Assembly (NCBI RefSeq): GCF_000024865.1
Contig: NC_013595.1
Coordinates: 7,812,001 to 7,876,000 of the forward strand
From: Streptosporangium roseum DSM 43021
GTDB taxonomy: Bacteria > Actinomycetota > Actinomycetes > Streptosporangiales > Streptosporangiaceae
Length of the DNA stretch: 64,000 bases
Direction of reading: 5' to 3'
Part shown: positions 9,329 through 18,999 of the stretch, piece by piece
Layout of the letters: each line of letters starts with the position of its first letter
How positions within the stretch are numbered: position 1 is the stretch's first letter
Translations under genes and position numbers: made by a program
Notes under the pieces: model-generated
Told to the model about the DNA's origin: nothing
The model's input: the letters and a program-made list of their open reading frames with translations, nothing else
The model's database searches: none

Positions 9329-10084
9329 ATGGTGATCGACCTCAACGCCGACCTCGGTGAGGGCTTCGGCATCTGGCGGCTGGGCGACGACATGGCCCTG
9401 CTCGACATTGTGACCAGCGCGAACATCGCCTGCGGGTTCCACGCGGGCGACCCGCTGACCATCCGCCGCACCTGCGCGGCCGCGGTGGACCGGGGGGTGA
9501 TGATCGGCGCCCAGGTGTCCTACCGGGACCTGGCCGGATTCGGTCGGCGCGAGATGGAGGTGGATCCGGAGGAGCTCTGCGCCGAGGTGCTGTACCAGCT
9601 CGCGGCGGTGGACGGGATCGCCAGGGCGATGGGCGGCCGGGTCTCCTACGTCAAGCCGCACGGCGCGCTCTACAACCGGATCTGCCGCGACCCCGAGCAG
9701 GCCGACGCGGTCGTGGAGGCGGTGGCCGACTACGACCGCGACCTGCCGCTGCTCACCCTGCCCGGTTCGGCCGTCCACGAGATCGCCGCCCGGGAGGGCG
9801 TCGCCACCGTCACGGAGGCCTTCGCCGACCGCGCCTACACCCCCGCGGGGACCCTGCTCCCCCGCCGCTCCCCCGGCGCGGTGCTGCACGACCCCGCCGC
9901 GGTCGCGGCCCGGGCCGTGCGCATGGCGACCGCCCGCACGGTGACCGCGGTGGACGGCTCCGAGGTCCCGGTGGACGCGCGATCGATCTGCGTGCACGGC
10001 GACACCCCGGACGCCGTGCTGCTGGCGCGGGCCGTCCGCGACGCCCTGATCGCCGCCGGGGTGACCCTGAAGGCCTTCACTTGA
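9329..10084 (+). CDS. pxpA: 5-oxoprolinase subunit PxpA (LamB/YcsF family)
   Basis: A 251-residue subunit of the ATP-dependent PxpABC 5-oxoprolinase, which opens 5-oxo-L-proline to L-glutamate and so repairs this glutamine/glutamate cyclisation product. Family signatures are DLNADLGEGFG at the N-terminus, NIACGFHAGDP, and VKPHGALYN. Length is that of the family. It opens a three-gene operon; its TGA overlaps the TTG of pxpB (TTGA). Confidence 0.95.
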   Translation: MVIDLNADLGEGFGIWRLGDDMALLDIVTSANIACGFHAGDPLTIRRTCAAAVDRGVMIGAQVSYRDLAGFGRREMEVDPEELCAEVLYQLAAVDGIARAMGGRVSYVKPHGALYNRICRDPEQADAVVEAVADYDRDLPLLTLPGSAVHEIAAREGVATVTEAFADRAYTPAGTLLPRRSPGAVLHDPAAVAARAVRMATARTVTAVDGSEVPVDARSICVHGDTPDAVLLARAVRDALIAAGVTLKAFT

Positions 10085-10710
10085 CGTCCTGGATCCGCCG
10101 GGCCGGGGAAGACTCGCTGCTGGTGGAGACCGGGTCGCTGGAGATCTCCCACCGGCTGGACGCCCTCCTGCGGGCCGACCGCCCGGCCGGGGTGGTCGAG
10201 ATCGTGCCCGGCCCGGAGACCGTCCTGGTCACCGCGCCGGGTGCCGACCTGTCCGGGCTCCGCTCCCGGCTCTCCCACCTGCTGGGTACGGCACGCGACG
10301 CGGGCACCGGCGCCTCCGCGGCCGGGAGGGCCGTGACGGTTCCGGTGGTCTACGACGGCGCCGACCTGGACGACGTGGCCGCCCTGAGCGGGCTGTCCAC
10401 CGAGGAGGTGGTCGAGCGGCACACCCGGAGGGAGCTCGTGGTGGGCTGGCTCGGCTTCGCGCCGGGGTTCGCCTACCTCACCGGGCTGGACCCGGCGCTG
10501 CACGTGCCCCGGCTCTCCACCCCCCGGACCGCGGTGCCCGCCGGCGCCGTGGCGATCGCCGGCCCCTACTCGGCGGTCTATCCCTCGGCCTCGCCGGGGG
10601 GCTGGCGGCTGCTCGGCCGCTCCCTCATGGCGGTGTGGGACGTGACCGCCGACCCGCCCGCCGTCCTGACGCCGGGCACGCGGGTGCGCTTCCGGGCGGT
10701 CACGGGATGA
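10081..10710 (+). CDS. pxpB: 5-oxoprolinase subunit PxpB (KipI-like)
   Basis: A 209-residue allophanate hydrolase subunit 1-type protein with the conserved WLGFAPGFAYL, PRLSTPRTAVPAGAVAIAG and GGWRLLGRS segments. In the PxpABC complex it forms the catalytic assembly with PxpC; the Bacillus homologue KipI also inhibits a sporulation kinase, but the complete pxp operon points to 5-oxoprolinase here. The TTG start overlaps the pxpA stop by four bases. Confidence 0.93.
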   Translation: MTSWIRRAGEDSLLVETGSLEISHRLDALLRADRPAGVVEIVPGPETVLVTAPGADLSGLRSRLSHLLGTARDAGTGASAAGRAVTVPVVYDGADLDDVAALSGLSTEEVVERHTRRELVVGWLGFAPGFAYLTGLDPALHVPRLSTPRTAVPAGAVAIAGPYSAVYPSASPGGWRLLGRSLMAVWDVTADPPAVLTPGTRVRFRAVTG

Positions 10711-10732
10711 CCCCTCCTCTCCGGACCGTCCC

Positions 10733-11725
10733 GTGATCGAGGTGCTCGTGCCGGGGCCGTACGCCACCGTGCAGGATCTCGGCCGGCCCGGCTACGGCCA
10801 TCTCGGCGTTCCCCGGTCCGGTGCCGCCGACGCGCCGAGCCTGCGGCTGGCCAACCGCCTGGTCGGCAATCCGGAGGATGCCGCCGGGATCGAGCTGACC
10901 TTCGGCGGGGCCTGCCTGCGGTTCACCTCCGGAGCCTGGGCCGCCGTCACCGGAGCCCCCTGCCCCGTCGAGCTCCGGACCGCCGGGCCCCCGGCCACCG
11001 GGCTGCCGAGCACCGGGCTGCGGATCGGCGAGCTCCCGGACGCCGGGCTGCCGGGCGGCGCGGGGCGGGAGGGCCTTCCGCCGGGCGGGCCGGGTCCTCG
11101 GACCAGGACCGTGGGACCGTACGCGCCCGTCTGGGTCCCGGCGGGAGGCGAGCTCCGGGTCGGGACGCCTCCGGTCGGCCTGCGGACCTATGTCGCGGTC
11201 CGGGGCGGTCTCGACACGCCCCTCGTCATGGGAAGCCGCTCGACCGACTCGCTCTCCGGCCTCGGCCCTCCCCCGCTCCGTCCCGGCACCGTCCTGCCCG
11301 TCGGCCCGACCGGCGCCCTGTCCCCCATCACCGTGGACGCGGCGCCGCCCACCGCGGCCCCGCCGGAGGTGCTGCGGATCCTGCCGGGCCCCCGCGACGA
11401 CTGGTTCGTCCCCGGCGCGCTGGCGGCCCTGTGCGCCGAGCCGTACCGGGTGAGCCAGGACAGCAACCGGGTCGGCGTGCGGCTGGAGGGCGCCCGCCTG
11501 GAGCGCGCCCGCGACGGGGAACTGCCCAGCGAGGGCATGGTCGCCGGAGCTCTCCAGGTGCCGCCGGACGGCCTGCCGATCGTGTTTCTCGCCGACCATC
11601 CGCCGACGGGCGGCTACCCGGTCATCGCCGTCCTCGTCTCGGCGGACCTCGCCGGAGCCGCTCAGCTCCGCCCCGGGGACCGGGTCCGCTTCCGCCTCGG
11701 CCGGGGATCCGAGGCGTCGCTCTAG
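10733..11725 (+). CDS. pxpC: 5-oxoprolinase subunit PxpC (KipA-like)
   Basis: A 330-residue allophanate hydrolase subunit 2/biotin-dependent carboxyltransferase family protein. It opens with PGPYATVQDLGRPGYGHLGVPRSGAAD, a clear family signature, and has VSQDSNRVGVRLEG near the C-terminus. A Gly/Pro-rich low-complexity stretch around residues 80-130 is an insertion relative to the compact family core. It follows pxpB after 22 bp; the GTG start lacks a strong RBS. Its TAG stop shares the palindrome CTAG with the stop of the convergent gene. Confidence 0.92.
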   Translation: MIEVLVPGPYATVQDLGRPGYGHLGVPRSGAADAPSLRLANRLVGNPEDAAGIELTFGGACLRFTSGAWAAVTGAPCPVELRTAGPPATGLPSTGLRIGELPDAGLPGGAGREGLPPGGPGPRTRTVGPYAPVWVPAGGELRVGTPPVGLRTYVAVRGGLDTPLVMGSRSTDSLSGLGPPPLRPGTVLPVGPTGALSPITVDAAPPTAAPPEVLRILPGPRDDWFVPGALAALCAEPYRVSQDSNRVGVRLEGARLERARDGELPSEGMVAGALQVPPDGLPIVFLADHPPTGGYPVIAVLVSADLAGAAQLRPGDRVRFRLGRGSEASL

Positions 11726-12810
11726 GGCAGGAGCGCGGCGACCCGCCGGGCCTCTGCGGCCAGGGCGTCGGCGGGGACGTCTTCCAGGAGGTCGAAGGCG
11801 ATCTCGCCGTTCTTCGCCTCCCAGACCCCGGCCACCCTGCCCCGGTGGACCACGACGGGGGAGATCCAGCCGGCGGCCCGGCTCACCTTGGGCCTGGCCT
11901 CCTTGGGCAGGAGCGGTTCGAGGTCGCGGGGGGCGGCGAGGATGTACTGGTCGAAGCCGGGCAGCAGATGGACTCCGGTGGAGGGCGTGGTCGTGGCCAG
12001 GTCGTCGAGGTGCTCGGCGAGCAGGACCATCGGCCGGCCCTCCACCTCGACCTCCGCCAGCTCGGGGGCGAGGTCGCGGAACCAGCCGCGCAGGATCGCC
12101 TTGCGGGCGGCGCCCCGGTAGAGCCAGGTGTCGAAGGTCTCCGGTGTGCCGGGGCCGTGGGCGCCGAGGAAGGACCGGACCAGGCGCAGGCCGCCCTCCT
12201 CCGCCGACAGCGGCTCGGCCGGCCAGCCGGGCACCCAGTCTCGGGGGCTGACGAAGGTCACGCGGCCGTCGCGCGGCGGGCCGTAGCAGAGCTCGCCGAG
12301 GAAGCTCAGCGGCTTGAGCAGGGCGCCCCAGCCGGAGGTGAGCGCCTCCTTCAGATGGGCGTCGCCGGTGACCTCGATGACCCCCTCCACCAGCTCCTCC
12401 CGGGTGAGGGTGCGGCCGTCGAGCGCCTTGGGGACCGCGTCGAGGATGGCGGCGACCTCGGCGGCGGTGACGCCGTGACCGCGCTGCCAGGACCCCTTGT
12501 CCCAGTTTCGGAAGGCGCCCAGGACCGCGGTGTAGGAGGGCAGCTCGTCGACGGGGACCAGGTGCAGGGTGCCGCGCGCCGTCCAGGTCTTGACCAGGGT
12601 GCGCTCCTGCCACAGGGCCGCGTCGATCTCGCCGGGGCGCGGGCCCGCGTGCCGTACGGCCACCGCCAGCTCCGCCGAGGAGGCCACCTGGGCCTGGACC
12701 CCGGTGAGCCGCCGGACGACCGACACCGCGTCAGGGCCGGTCGCCGGATCAATGAACTGGCGCTTCAACCGCCATGCGAGCACCTGGGGCCAGGTCACTG
12801 AAATCGTCAT
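11722..12810 (-). CDS. AlkZ-like winged-helix DNA-binding protein (HTH_42)
   Basis: A 362-residue protein of the HTH_42 superfamily, which includes the AlkZ/YcaQ glycosylases that excise bulky or interstrand-crosslinked alkylated bases. The N-terminal segment has RLTGVQAQVASSAELAV; QAQ occupies the place of the catalytic Q-x-Q motif of AlkZ. WTARGTLHLV and LLPGFDQYILAAP are also typical. Start: ATG at 12808-12810, matching the family N-terminus MTISVTWPQVLAWRL; no strong RBS. It is the last gene downstream of the ABC transporter operon. Glycosylase activity is an inference, since many homologues are uncharacterised. Confidence 0.82.
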   Translation of the reverse strand: MTISVTWPQVLAWRLKRQFIDPATGPDAVSVVRRLTGVQAQVASSAELAVAVRHAGPRPGEIDAALWQERTLVKTWTARGTLHLVPVDELPSYTAVLGAFRNWDKGSWQRGHGVTAAEVAAILDAVPKALDGRTLTREELVEGVIEVTGDAHLKEALTSGWGALLKPLSFLGELCYGPPRDGRVTFVSPRDWVPGWPAEPLSAEEGGLRLVRSFLGAHGPGTPETFDTWLYRGAARKAILRGWFRDLAPELAEVEVEGRPMVLLAEHLDDLATTTPSTGVHLLPGFDQYILAAPRDLEPLLPKEARPKVSRAAGWISPVVVHRGRVAGVWEAKNGEIAFDLLEDVPADALAAEARRVAALLP

Positions 12811-12870
12811 GGACTGTCTTCTACACCACCGCCCCGACGGAAGGCCTGCCCCCACCGGACGGCGAGGGCG

Positions 12871-14607
12871 TCAGCCCGTGAAGCCGATGTCCTGGTATCT
12901 CAGGTCGTAGAAGCCGCGGGCGCCGTAGTTGGCGAGGGTGTTCTTGACCGCGACGTTCTGCGGGCGCTGGTAGAGGGTCACCACGTTGACCGCCTCCCAG
13001 ATCAGCTTGTCCGCGGCGTTGGTGTCGGCGATGGCCTGGGCTCCGTCGAGGTCGGCGGTCGCCTTGTTCATGGCGGCGTCGATCTGCGGGGAGCCGATGC
13101 GGCCGAGGTTGGCGTTCCACTGCAGCCGGCCCTTGGAATCCTTGGTGGCGTCGGCGTACTGGCCGTAGCCGCTGGAGACGGGGAAGGGCGTGCCCACGTA
13201 GGCGAAGGCGGTGATGTCGTAGTTGCCGGGGATGATGTATCTGGTGAAGTAGTCGTCACTGGGCACCGCGTGGAGGGTGACCTTGACGCCGACCTGGGCC
13301 AGCATGCTCTGGGTGATCTCCGCCTCGGACTTGGTGAGCTGCAGGCCGGACGGCATCACGAACCGCAGGGCCAGCTCCCTGCCGTCCTTCTTGCGGGTCT
13401 GCCCCTCCAGCCGCCACCCGGCGGCGTCCAGCAGCTGCGCGGCCCGTTCGACGTTGTGGACGCCGACCTCGCCCGCGTTGTCCTGGTAGCCCTCCTGGGT
13501 GTTCATGAAGAAGTGGTTGTTCAGCAGGACGATCGGCCAGTCCAGGCCCTGCAGGTCGGACTGGGCGATGGCCTGGCGGTTGATGGCCATCGCGACGGCC
13601 CGGCGGACGTTGACGTCGGAGAGCACGGCGCTCTCGCCGTTCATCGTGATGTGCCGGAAGTCGGGGCCGGCCGCCTGCCGCACGATGGCGCCCTGGGTGC
13701 TCTTGGCCCGCGCGTAGTCGGGCGCGGACGGGCCGACGTCGAAGGTGTCGAGCTCACCGTTGCTGAAGGCGCCGACCAGCGCGTCGCTCTCCAGCGCCCG
13801 GTAGATGATCTGGTCCAGCTTGGCCCTGTCCCCCCACCAGGCGTCGTCCCTGACGATGGTGACGGTCTTGGCCGTCTGGTCGAACGAGACGAACTTGAAC
13901 GGGCCCGCGGTCACCGGGATCTTGTTCAGCCATCCGTTGTTGAACCCGTCGGGGGTGGCGTTGGTCGCCTTGGGATAGAGCGGCCCGAACAGCGACTGCC
14001 AGTCGCCGAAGGGCTTGGCGAAGGTGACGACGACCTCGTGGTCGTCCTTGCCCTTCGCCACGCTCTCGATGTCCTGGTAGCCGGTGGTGCCCGCGACGCG
14101 GTAGTCGCCGTTCTTACCGCTCATCGCCTGCCACTGGGCCCTGTAGTCCTCCCAGGTGATCGGCTTTCCGTCGGACCACCGGGCACTCCGGTTGAGGGTC
14201 AGCCTGACGACCTGCTTGGGCTTGCGGGCCGTGATCACCCCTTCCGACAGGTAGTCGGTGTTCGCCGAGATCTCCCCCTTCTCGTCGGAGCGGAAGGCGG
14301 AGGGCATGAGCGCGTCGATGACCTTCTTGACCATCGCCAGGTTGCCGTCGACGTGGTTGAGGTTCCAGTTGGTCGGATACTCGTTGAGCCCCCAGCGGAG
14401 CTGGCCTCCCTCGCGGACCCTGTCCCGGGGGACCGGGTTGATGTCGTAGGCCTTGACCGCCGAGGCGGAACCGGCTGACGGCTCCCCTCCCGTGCCGCTC
14501 CGGCTGCCTCCGCCGCTCCCGCCCTGGCTGCCGCAGCCGGCCAGCGCCAACGAGCCGGCCACGCTCAGGGCGGCGGCGAACGCGCCCACGCGCCGGATTG
14601 ATATCAC
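12871..14607 (-). CDS. ABC transporter substrate-binding lipoprotein, family 5 (oligopeptide type)
   Basis: A 578-residue extracytoplasmic solute-binding lipoprotein. A lipobox SLALAGC at about residues 18-24 is followed by a Gly/Ser-rich linker. The SBP_bac_5 body includes LNHVDGNLAMVKKVIDALMPS, VVRLTLNRSARWSDGKPITWEDYRAQW and DVNVRRAVAMAINRQAIAQSD, the usual signature. The GTG start has AGGAGGA at ideal spacing. It is the last gene of the transporter operon, 32 bp after the ATPase. Peptides are the probable ligand by family. Confidence 0.93.
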   Translation of the reverse strand: MISIRRVGAFAAALSVAGSLALAGCGSQGGSGGGSRSGTGGEPSAGSASAVKAYDINPVPRDRVREGGQLRWGLNEYPTNWNLNHVDGNLAMVKKVIDALMPSAFRSDEKGEISANTDYLSEGVITARKPKQVVRLTLNRSARWSDGKPITWEDYRAQWQAMSGKNGDYRVAGTTGYQDIESVAKGKDDHEVVVTFAKPFGDWQSLFGPLYPKATNATPDGFNNGWLNKIPVTAGPFKFVSFDQTAKTVTIVRDDAWWGDRAKLDQIIYRALESDALVGAFSNGELDTFDVGPSAPDYARAKSTQGAIVRQAAGPDFRHITMNGESAVLSDVNVRRAVAMAINRQAIAQSDLQGLDWPIVLLNNHFFMNTQEGYQDNAGEVGVHNVERAAQLLDAAGWRLEGQTRKKDGRELALRFVMPSGLQLTKSEAEITQSMLAQVGVKVTLHAVPSDDYFTRYIIPGNYDITAFAYVGTPFPVSSGYGQYADATKDSKGRLQWNANLGRIGSPQIDAAMNKATADLDGAQAIADTNAADKLIWEAVNVVTLYQRPQNVAVKNTLANYGARGFYDLRYQDIGFTG

Positions 14608-14639
14608 GGTTCCTCCTGGGGTGTACGACGTCGAGCGGG

Positions 14640-16796
14640 TCAGACGACGTCGAGCTTCTCGGCGAAGTGACATGAGACGCCGTGGTCCTCCCCGAGCCGG
14701 CGGACCCGGGGCTCCTCCTCGACGCACCGCGTCCGGTCGGTCTCGTCGAGGGTCTTGAACTTGGGACAGCGGGTGCGGAAGCGGCAGCCGGAGGGAGGGT
14801 CGGCCGGGCTGGGCAGGTCGCCTTCGAGCAGGATGCGTCTCCTGGAACGTTCCTTCTCGGGGTCGGGCAGCGGGATCGCCGACAGCAGCGCCTGGGTGTA
14901 GGGGTGCATCGGGGTGTCGTAGACCTGGCCGACCTGGCCGATCTCGGCGATCTTCCCGAGATACATGACTGCGACCCGGTCGGCGATGTGCCGGACCACG
15001 GCCAGATCGTGCGCCACGAACAGGTATGACAGGCCCAGCCGGTCCTTGAGGTCCTCCAGCAGGTTGATCACGCCTGCCTGGATGGACACGTCGAGCGCCG
15101 AGACCGGCTCGTCCAGCACGAGCAGCCGGGGCTCCAGCGCGAGCGCCCGGGCGATGCCGACGCGCTGGCGCTGGCCGCCGGAGAAGTCCTGCGGGTAGCG
15201 GGCGGCGTGGCCGGCGTCCAGGCCGACCAGGCGGATCAGCTCCCGGACCCTCGGTCCCGGGTCCCGGATCCCGTGCGTGCGCAGCGGCTCGGCGACGATG
15301 TCGTAGACGGTCATCCTCGGGTCCAGCGAGGCCAGCGGGTCCTGGAAGACGACCTGCATGTCCCGGCGGATCGCCATCCGGTCGCGGGCGTTCAGCGTGG
15401 CCGTGTCGTGTCCCAGCACCACGATCGTGCCGTGCTGCGGCCTGGTCAGCTCCAGGATCTCCATCAGCGTGGTCGTCTTGCCGCAGCCCGACTCGCCGAC
15501 CAGGCCGAGCGTCTCCATCCTGCGGATGTCGAAGCTGATGCCGTCCACCGCGTGGACGGTGCCGACCCGCCGCCTGAAGAGCGCCCCCTTCATCAGGGGG
15601 TGGTGCTTGGTCAGGTCCTTCACCGCCAGGACCACGTCGCGTTCGTCGCGCGGCAGCCGTGCCGGCCGCAGGTGGACCGGGGGCATCCCCGGCCCGTGCT
15701 CCTCAGGGCCGCCGGTCCCGGCGCGGTAGATCTGGGCGGGCGTCCAGCCCTCGGCGTCGATCTCGCCCGCGCGGATGCAGGCGGCCAGGTGGCCGGGCGA
15801 GCCCACCGGCTCCAGCGCCGGCTCCGCCTCGGCGCAGGCCGGGACGGCTATCGGGCAGCGCGGTTCGAAGGGGCAGCCGGGTGGCAGCGCCGACGGCGAC
15901 GGCGGGTTCCCCTCGATCGGGACGAGCGGTTGCCCGCCGTCCCGGTCCAGCCGCGGGATGGAGGCGAGCAGGCCCATGGTGTACGGCATGCGCATGCGGT
16001 AGTAGACGTCGTCCACCGAGCCGACCTCGACGGGCCGCCCGGCGTACATGACCAGGACCCGGTCGACGGACCCGGCCACCACCCCCAGGTCGTGGGTGAT
16101 CAGGACGATCGCCGCGCCGGTCTCCCGCTGCGCCCTCTTCAGCACCTCCAGCACCTGGGCCTGGATGGTGACGTCGAGCGCGGTGGTCGGCTCGTCGCAG
16201 AGGATCACGTCGGGGTCGTTGGCGATCGCCATCGCGATCACCGCGCGCTGGCGCATGCCGCCGGAGAACTCGTGCGGGAACGCCTTGGCGCGCTGCGCGG
16301 CGTTGGGGATGCCGACCAGGTCGAGCAGCTCGACGGCCCGCCTCGCGGCCTGCTGCCCGGTGACCTTCTGGTGGATCCGCACGGCCTCGGCGATCTGGTC
16401 GCCCACCCGGTAGACCGGGGTGAGCGCGGAGAGCGGATCCTGGAAGACCATCGAGATCGTTTTGCCCCGGAACGCGGTGAGCGTCTTCTCCGTCGCCCCG
16501 AGGATCTCCTGGCCCCGCAGCCGGACCGAGCCGGTGACGTGGGCGTGCGGCGGGAGCAGGCCCATCACCGCCAGCGAGGTGACCGACTTGCCGGCCCCCG
16601 ACTCTCCGACGATGCCGAGCACCTCGCCCGGGCGGACCGCGTAGCTCACCCCCCGGACGACGCGCACCGCGTCACGGCCGGATCCGAAGGTGACGTTGAG
16701 GTCGGTCACCTCGAGGACCGGGTCGGCCAGGTCCGCCCGGCCGCTCGCGCCGGGCCTGGCTCCCGCACCCACCTGGCGTTCGTCACACTCTCTCAT
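14640..16796 (-). CDS. Fused oligopeptide ABC transporter ATPase (DppD-DppF type)
   Basis: A 718-residue protein with two complete nucleotide-binding domains. The N-terminal half has Walker A GESGAGKS, signature FSGGMRQR and Walker [13 protein letters not shown]. The C-terminal half has [16 protein letters not shown] and [12 protein letters not shown]. Each ends in the oligo_HPN Cys-rich tail ([27 protein letters not shown]), which often carries an Fe-S site. GAGGAGG precedes the ATG, which overlaps the upstream permease stop as ATGA. It powers uptake through the adjacent permeases. Confidence 0.95.
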   Translation of the reverse strand: MRECDERQVGAGARPGASGRADLADPVLEVTDLNVTFGSGRDAVRVVRGVSYAVRPGEVLGIVGESGAGKSVTSLAVMGLLPPHAHVTGSVRLRGQEILGATEKTLTAFRGKTISMVFQDPLSALTPVYRVGDQIAEAVRIHQKVTGQQAARRAVELLDLVGIPNAAQRAKAFPHEFSGGMRQRAVIAMAIANDPDVILCDEPTTALDVTIQAQVLEVLKRAQRETGAAIVLITHDLGVVAGSVDRVLVMYAGRPVEVGSVDDVYYRMRMPYTMGLLASIPRLDRDGGQPLVPIEGNPPSPSALPPGCPFEPRCPIAVPACAEAEPALEPVGSPGHLAACIRAGEIDAEGWTPAQIYRAGTGGPEEHGPGMPPVHLRPARLPRDERDVVLAVKDLTKHHPLMKGALFRRRVGTVHAVDGISFDIRRMETLGLVGESGCGKTTTLMEILELTRPQHGTIVVLGHDTATLNARDRMAIRRDMQVVFQDPLASLDPRMTVYDIVAEPLRTHGIRDPGPRVRELIRLVGLDAGHAARYPQDFSGGQRQRVGIARALALEPRLLVLDEPVSALDVSIQAGVINLLEDLKDRLGLSYLFVAHDLAVVRHIADRVAVMYLGKIAEIGQVGQVYDTPMHPYTQALLSAIPLPDPEKERSRRRILLEGDLPSPADPPSGCRFRTRCPKFKTLDETDRTRCVEEEPRVRRLGEDHGVSCHFAEKLDVV

Positions 16797-17716
16797 TGTC
16801 CTCCTCGCTTCGCGGTGGGGTCGAAGGCGTCGCGCAGGGAGTCACCGACGAGGTTCACCGCGAGCACGGTGACGATCAGCAGGCCGGCGCAGAACCAGAA
16901 CGTCCACGGGGCGTAGACGGCCGTCTTGGCGCCGTCGGCGATGAGGCTGCCCAGCGAGACGTCGGGCGGCTGGATGCCGAAGCCGAAGTAGGACAGGGAG
17001 GTCTCGGTGAGGATCGCGGCGCTGACGTTCAGCGTGGCGTCCACGGCCAGCAGCGAGGACATGTTCGGGATGACGTGCCGGAAGATGATCCGCACCGGCG
17101 ACACGCCCATGAACCTGGCGGCCTGGATGAACTCACGCTCCTTCAGCGAGATGGTCATGCTCCGGACGATCTTCGAGGTGACCATCCAGAGGAACAGCGC
17201 CAGGACGAGCACGAACAGCGGCCACTGGCCCTCGGCGAAGAGCGGCGACATGATCGCCAGGATCAGGAAGGCCGGGAGCACCAGCAACAGGTCGGTGAGC
17301 CAGGTCAGCGATCTGTCGGCCCAGCCCATGAAGTATCCGGCGAAGGCGCCGACCACGGCCGCCAGCGTGGTGCCGATCACCGCCGCGAGCAGGCCCACGA
17401 TCAGCGACTTCTGCATGCCGCGCAGCGTGACCGCGTAGACGTCCGCGCCGGTCTGCAGGGTGCCCCACCAGTGCTCGGCGGAGGGCGGCTGCAGGAAGGC
17501 CATGAAGTCCTTGTCGGTGTAGCTCCACCTGCCGAGGTAGGGCCCGGCGAAGGCCAGCAGGAACATCAGGACCAACAGCGCGAACCCGATCCGGCCCTGG
17601 ACCGAGCGCGAGAAGCGGCCGGCCACCACCCGGAGCCGCGAAGGCGCCTTGATCCTGTCGATGCCCGCCCTCTGCTCGGCGAGTTCCTCGTCGGAGATGG
17701 TCATCTTCTCGCTCAC
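16793..17716 (-). CDS. Oligopeptide ABC transporter permease (DppC type)
   Basis: A 307-residue inner-membrane permease. An N-terminal OppC-type segment ([17 protein letters not shown]) leads into the first membrane helix; the BPD_transp_1 core holds the EAA loop [26 protein letters not shown]. Start GTG overlaps the stop of the upstream permease (GTGA), and its own stop overlaps the ATPase start (ATGA), so three consecutive genes are translationally coupled. Confidence 0.94.
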   Translation of the reverse strand: MSEKMTISDEELAEQRAGIDRIKAPSRLRVVAGRFSRSVQGRIGFALLVLMFLLAFAGPYLGRWSYTDKDFMAFLQPPSAEHWWGTLQTGADVYAVTLRGMQKSLIVGLLAAVIGTTLAAVVGAFAGYFMGWADRSLTWLTDLLLVLPAFLILAIMSPLFAEGQWPLFVLVLALFLWMVTSKIVRSMTISLKEREFIQAARFMGVSPVRIIFRHVIPNMSSLLAVDATLNVSAAILTETSLSYFGFGIQPPDVSLGSLIADGAKTAVYAPWTFWFCAGLLIVTVLAVNLVGDSLRDAFDPTAKRGGQ

Positions 17717-18696
17717 CCCACCCGGACCCGGGGATCGAGGACGGCATGGAGGACGTCGGAGGCCAGCGAGGCCGCCAGGACCGCGAAGGCCGCGAAGCAA
17801 CTGATCGCGGCCACGGTGTTGACGTCGTTGGTGGAGATGGAGTTGACGAGCTGCTCGCCCATGCCGTGCCAGCCGAAGATCTTCTCGGTGAAGGTGGTGC
17901 CGACCAGCAGCGAGCCGAAGGTGAAGGCGAAGTAGGTGACCGCCGGGATCAGCGCGGTGCGCAACGCGTGCCTGGTCAGCGCGGTACGGCGGCGCAACCC
18001 CTTGGCCATGGCCGTACGGATGAAGTCGGCGCCGAGCACGTCGAGCATCATGTTGCGCTGGTAGCGGCTGTAGACGGCGATCAGCCCCAGCGAGAGCGAC
18101 AGGGTGGGCAGGATCAGGTGCTGGACCCGGTCCACCACCTGGGTGGGGAAGCCTCCCCGCAGCCCGGGGGTGGCCTCACCGCTGACCAGGAAGACCTGCG
18201 CGCCGACCAGCTCGTTGAACCAGACCCCGGTGATGATCAGGATGTTGGCCAGCACGACCGTGGGGACCGCGAGGACGACGAAGGAGGCGCCGGTCGACAG
18301 CCGGTCGAACACGCCGTACTGCTTGACCGCCGCGTAGGCGCCGACGAACACGCCGGTGACGCTGCCCAGGATCAGCCCTATGGTGATCAGGCGCAGGGTG
18401 ACACCGGCCCGCCGCCCCAGGTCCTGGCCGACCGAGCCGCCGGCCACCGTCTTGCCGAAGTCTCCGTGGACGACGTCGCCCGCCCAGGTCAGATAGCGCT
18501 CGAACAGCGGCGTCCTGTCGTTCAGGTTGAGCTCGGTGAGGCGCGCGTCGATGACCGCCTGCGGGATCGGCGGGTTGCGGCCCTCGTAGTTGGACCGGGG
18601 GTTGAGCGCGCTGGCCGCCAGCATGTAGGCCAGGCTCGTGGCCACGACGATCAGCACCAGGTAGTTGAGCAGCCGGCGAAGAAGGAATCCCGCCAT
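17713..18696 (-). CDS. Oligopeptide ABC transporter permease (DppB type)
   Basis: A 327-residue permease starting MAGFLLRRLLNYLVL, followed by a periplasmic segment and five further membrane helices. The EAA loop is GADFIRTAMAKGLRRRTALTRHALRTALIP, and an FTEKIFGWHGMG segment follows, diagnostic of the DppB/OppB group. GGGGAGG precedes the ATG. First gene of the operon; 263 bp separate it from the AAA+ ATPase gene upstream. Confidence 0.94.
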   Translation of the reverse strand: MAGFLLRRLLNYLVLIVVATSLAYMLAASALNPRSNYEGRNPPIPQAVIDARLTELNLNDRTPLFERYLTWAGDVVHGDFGKTVAGGSVGQDLGRRAGVTLRLITIGLILGSVTGVFVGAYAAVKQYGVFDRLSTGASFVVLAVPTVVLANILIITGVWFNELVGAQVFLVSGEATPGLRGGFPTQVVDRVQHLILPTLSLSLGLIAVYSRYQRNMMLDVLGADFIRTAMAKGLRRRTALTRHALRTALIPAVTYFAFTFGSLLVGTTFTEKIFGWHGMGEQLVNSISTNDVNTVAAISCFAAFAVLAASLASDVLHAVLDPRVRVG

Positions 18697-18863
18697 CGCC
18701 TCCCCTTCCGCGGTCCCTGCTGTCGGTGGCCATCCTGCTACATGTTGCGTCCACTCAACTACAGAGAGTTCTCAATCGGGGGTGCGATCTCAGTCAAGGG
18801 CCGTGTTCGCCGCCCTCGCGTCATGAGCGCGCGGGTGCCGCGCGGGTGCCGCACGGCGGGCCC

Positions 18864-18999
18864 GTCCGCGACGGGCCGCAGGTCACCACGGGACGGATCC
18901 GTCCACGACGGGCCGCGGGGGATCACCGTCCGGCGAGCTCGTCCGCGACGGCGCGCGGGTCAGCGTCCGGCGAGCTCGTCCACGGCGGCGCGCAGGTCG
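18864..18999. repeat. Decaying tandem duplication of the AAA+ gene's 3' end
   Basis: The segment CGTCCGGCGAGCTCGTCC recurs with a 37-bp period at 18927 and 18964; the second copy encodes the ATPase C-terminus (DELAGR-stop). Looser copies of GTCC(A/G)CGACGGGCCGC start at 18864 and 18901. The array extends from the coding 3' end into the intergenic region. Confidence 0.65.
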
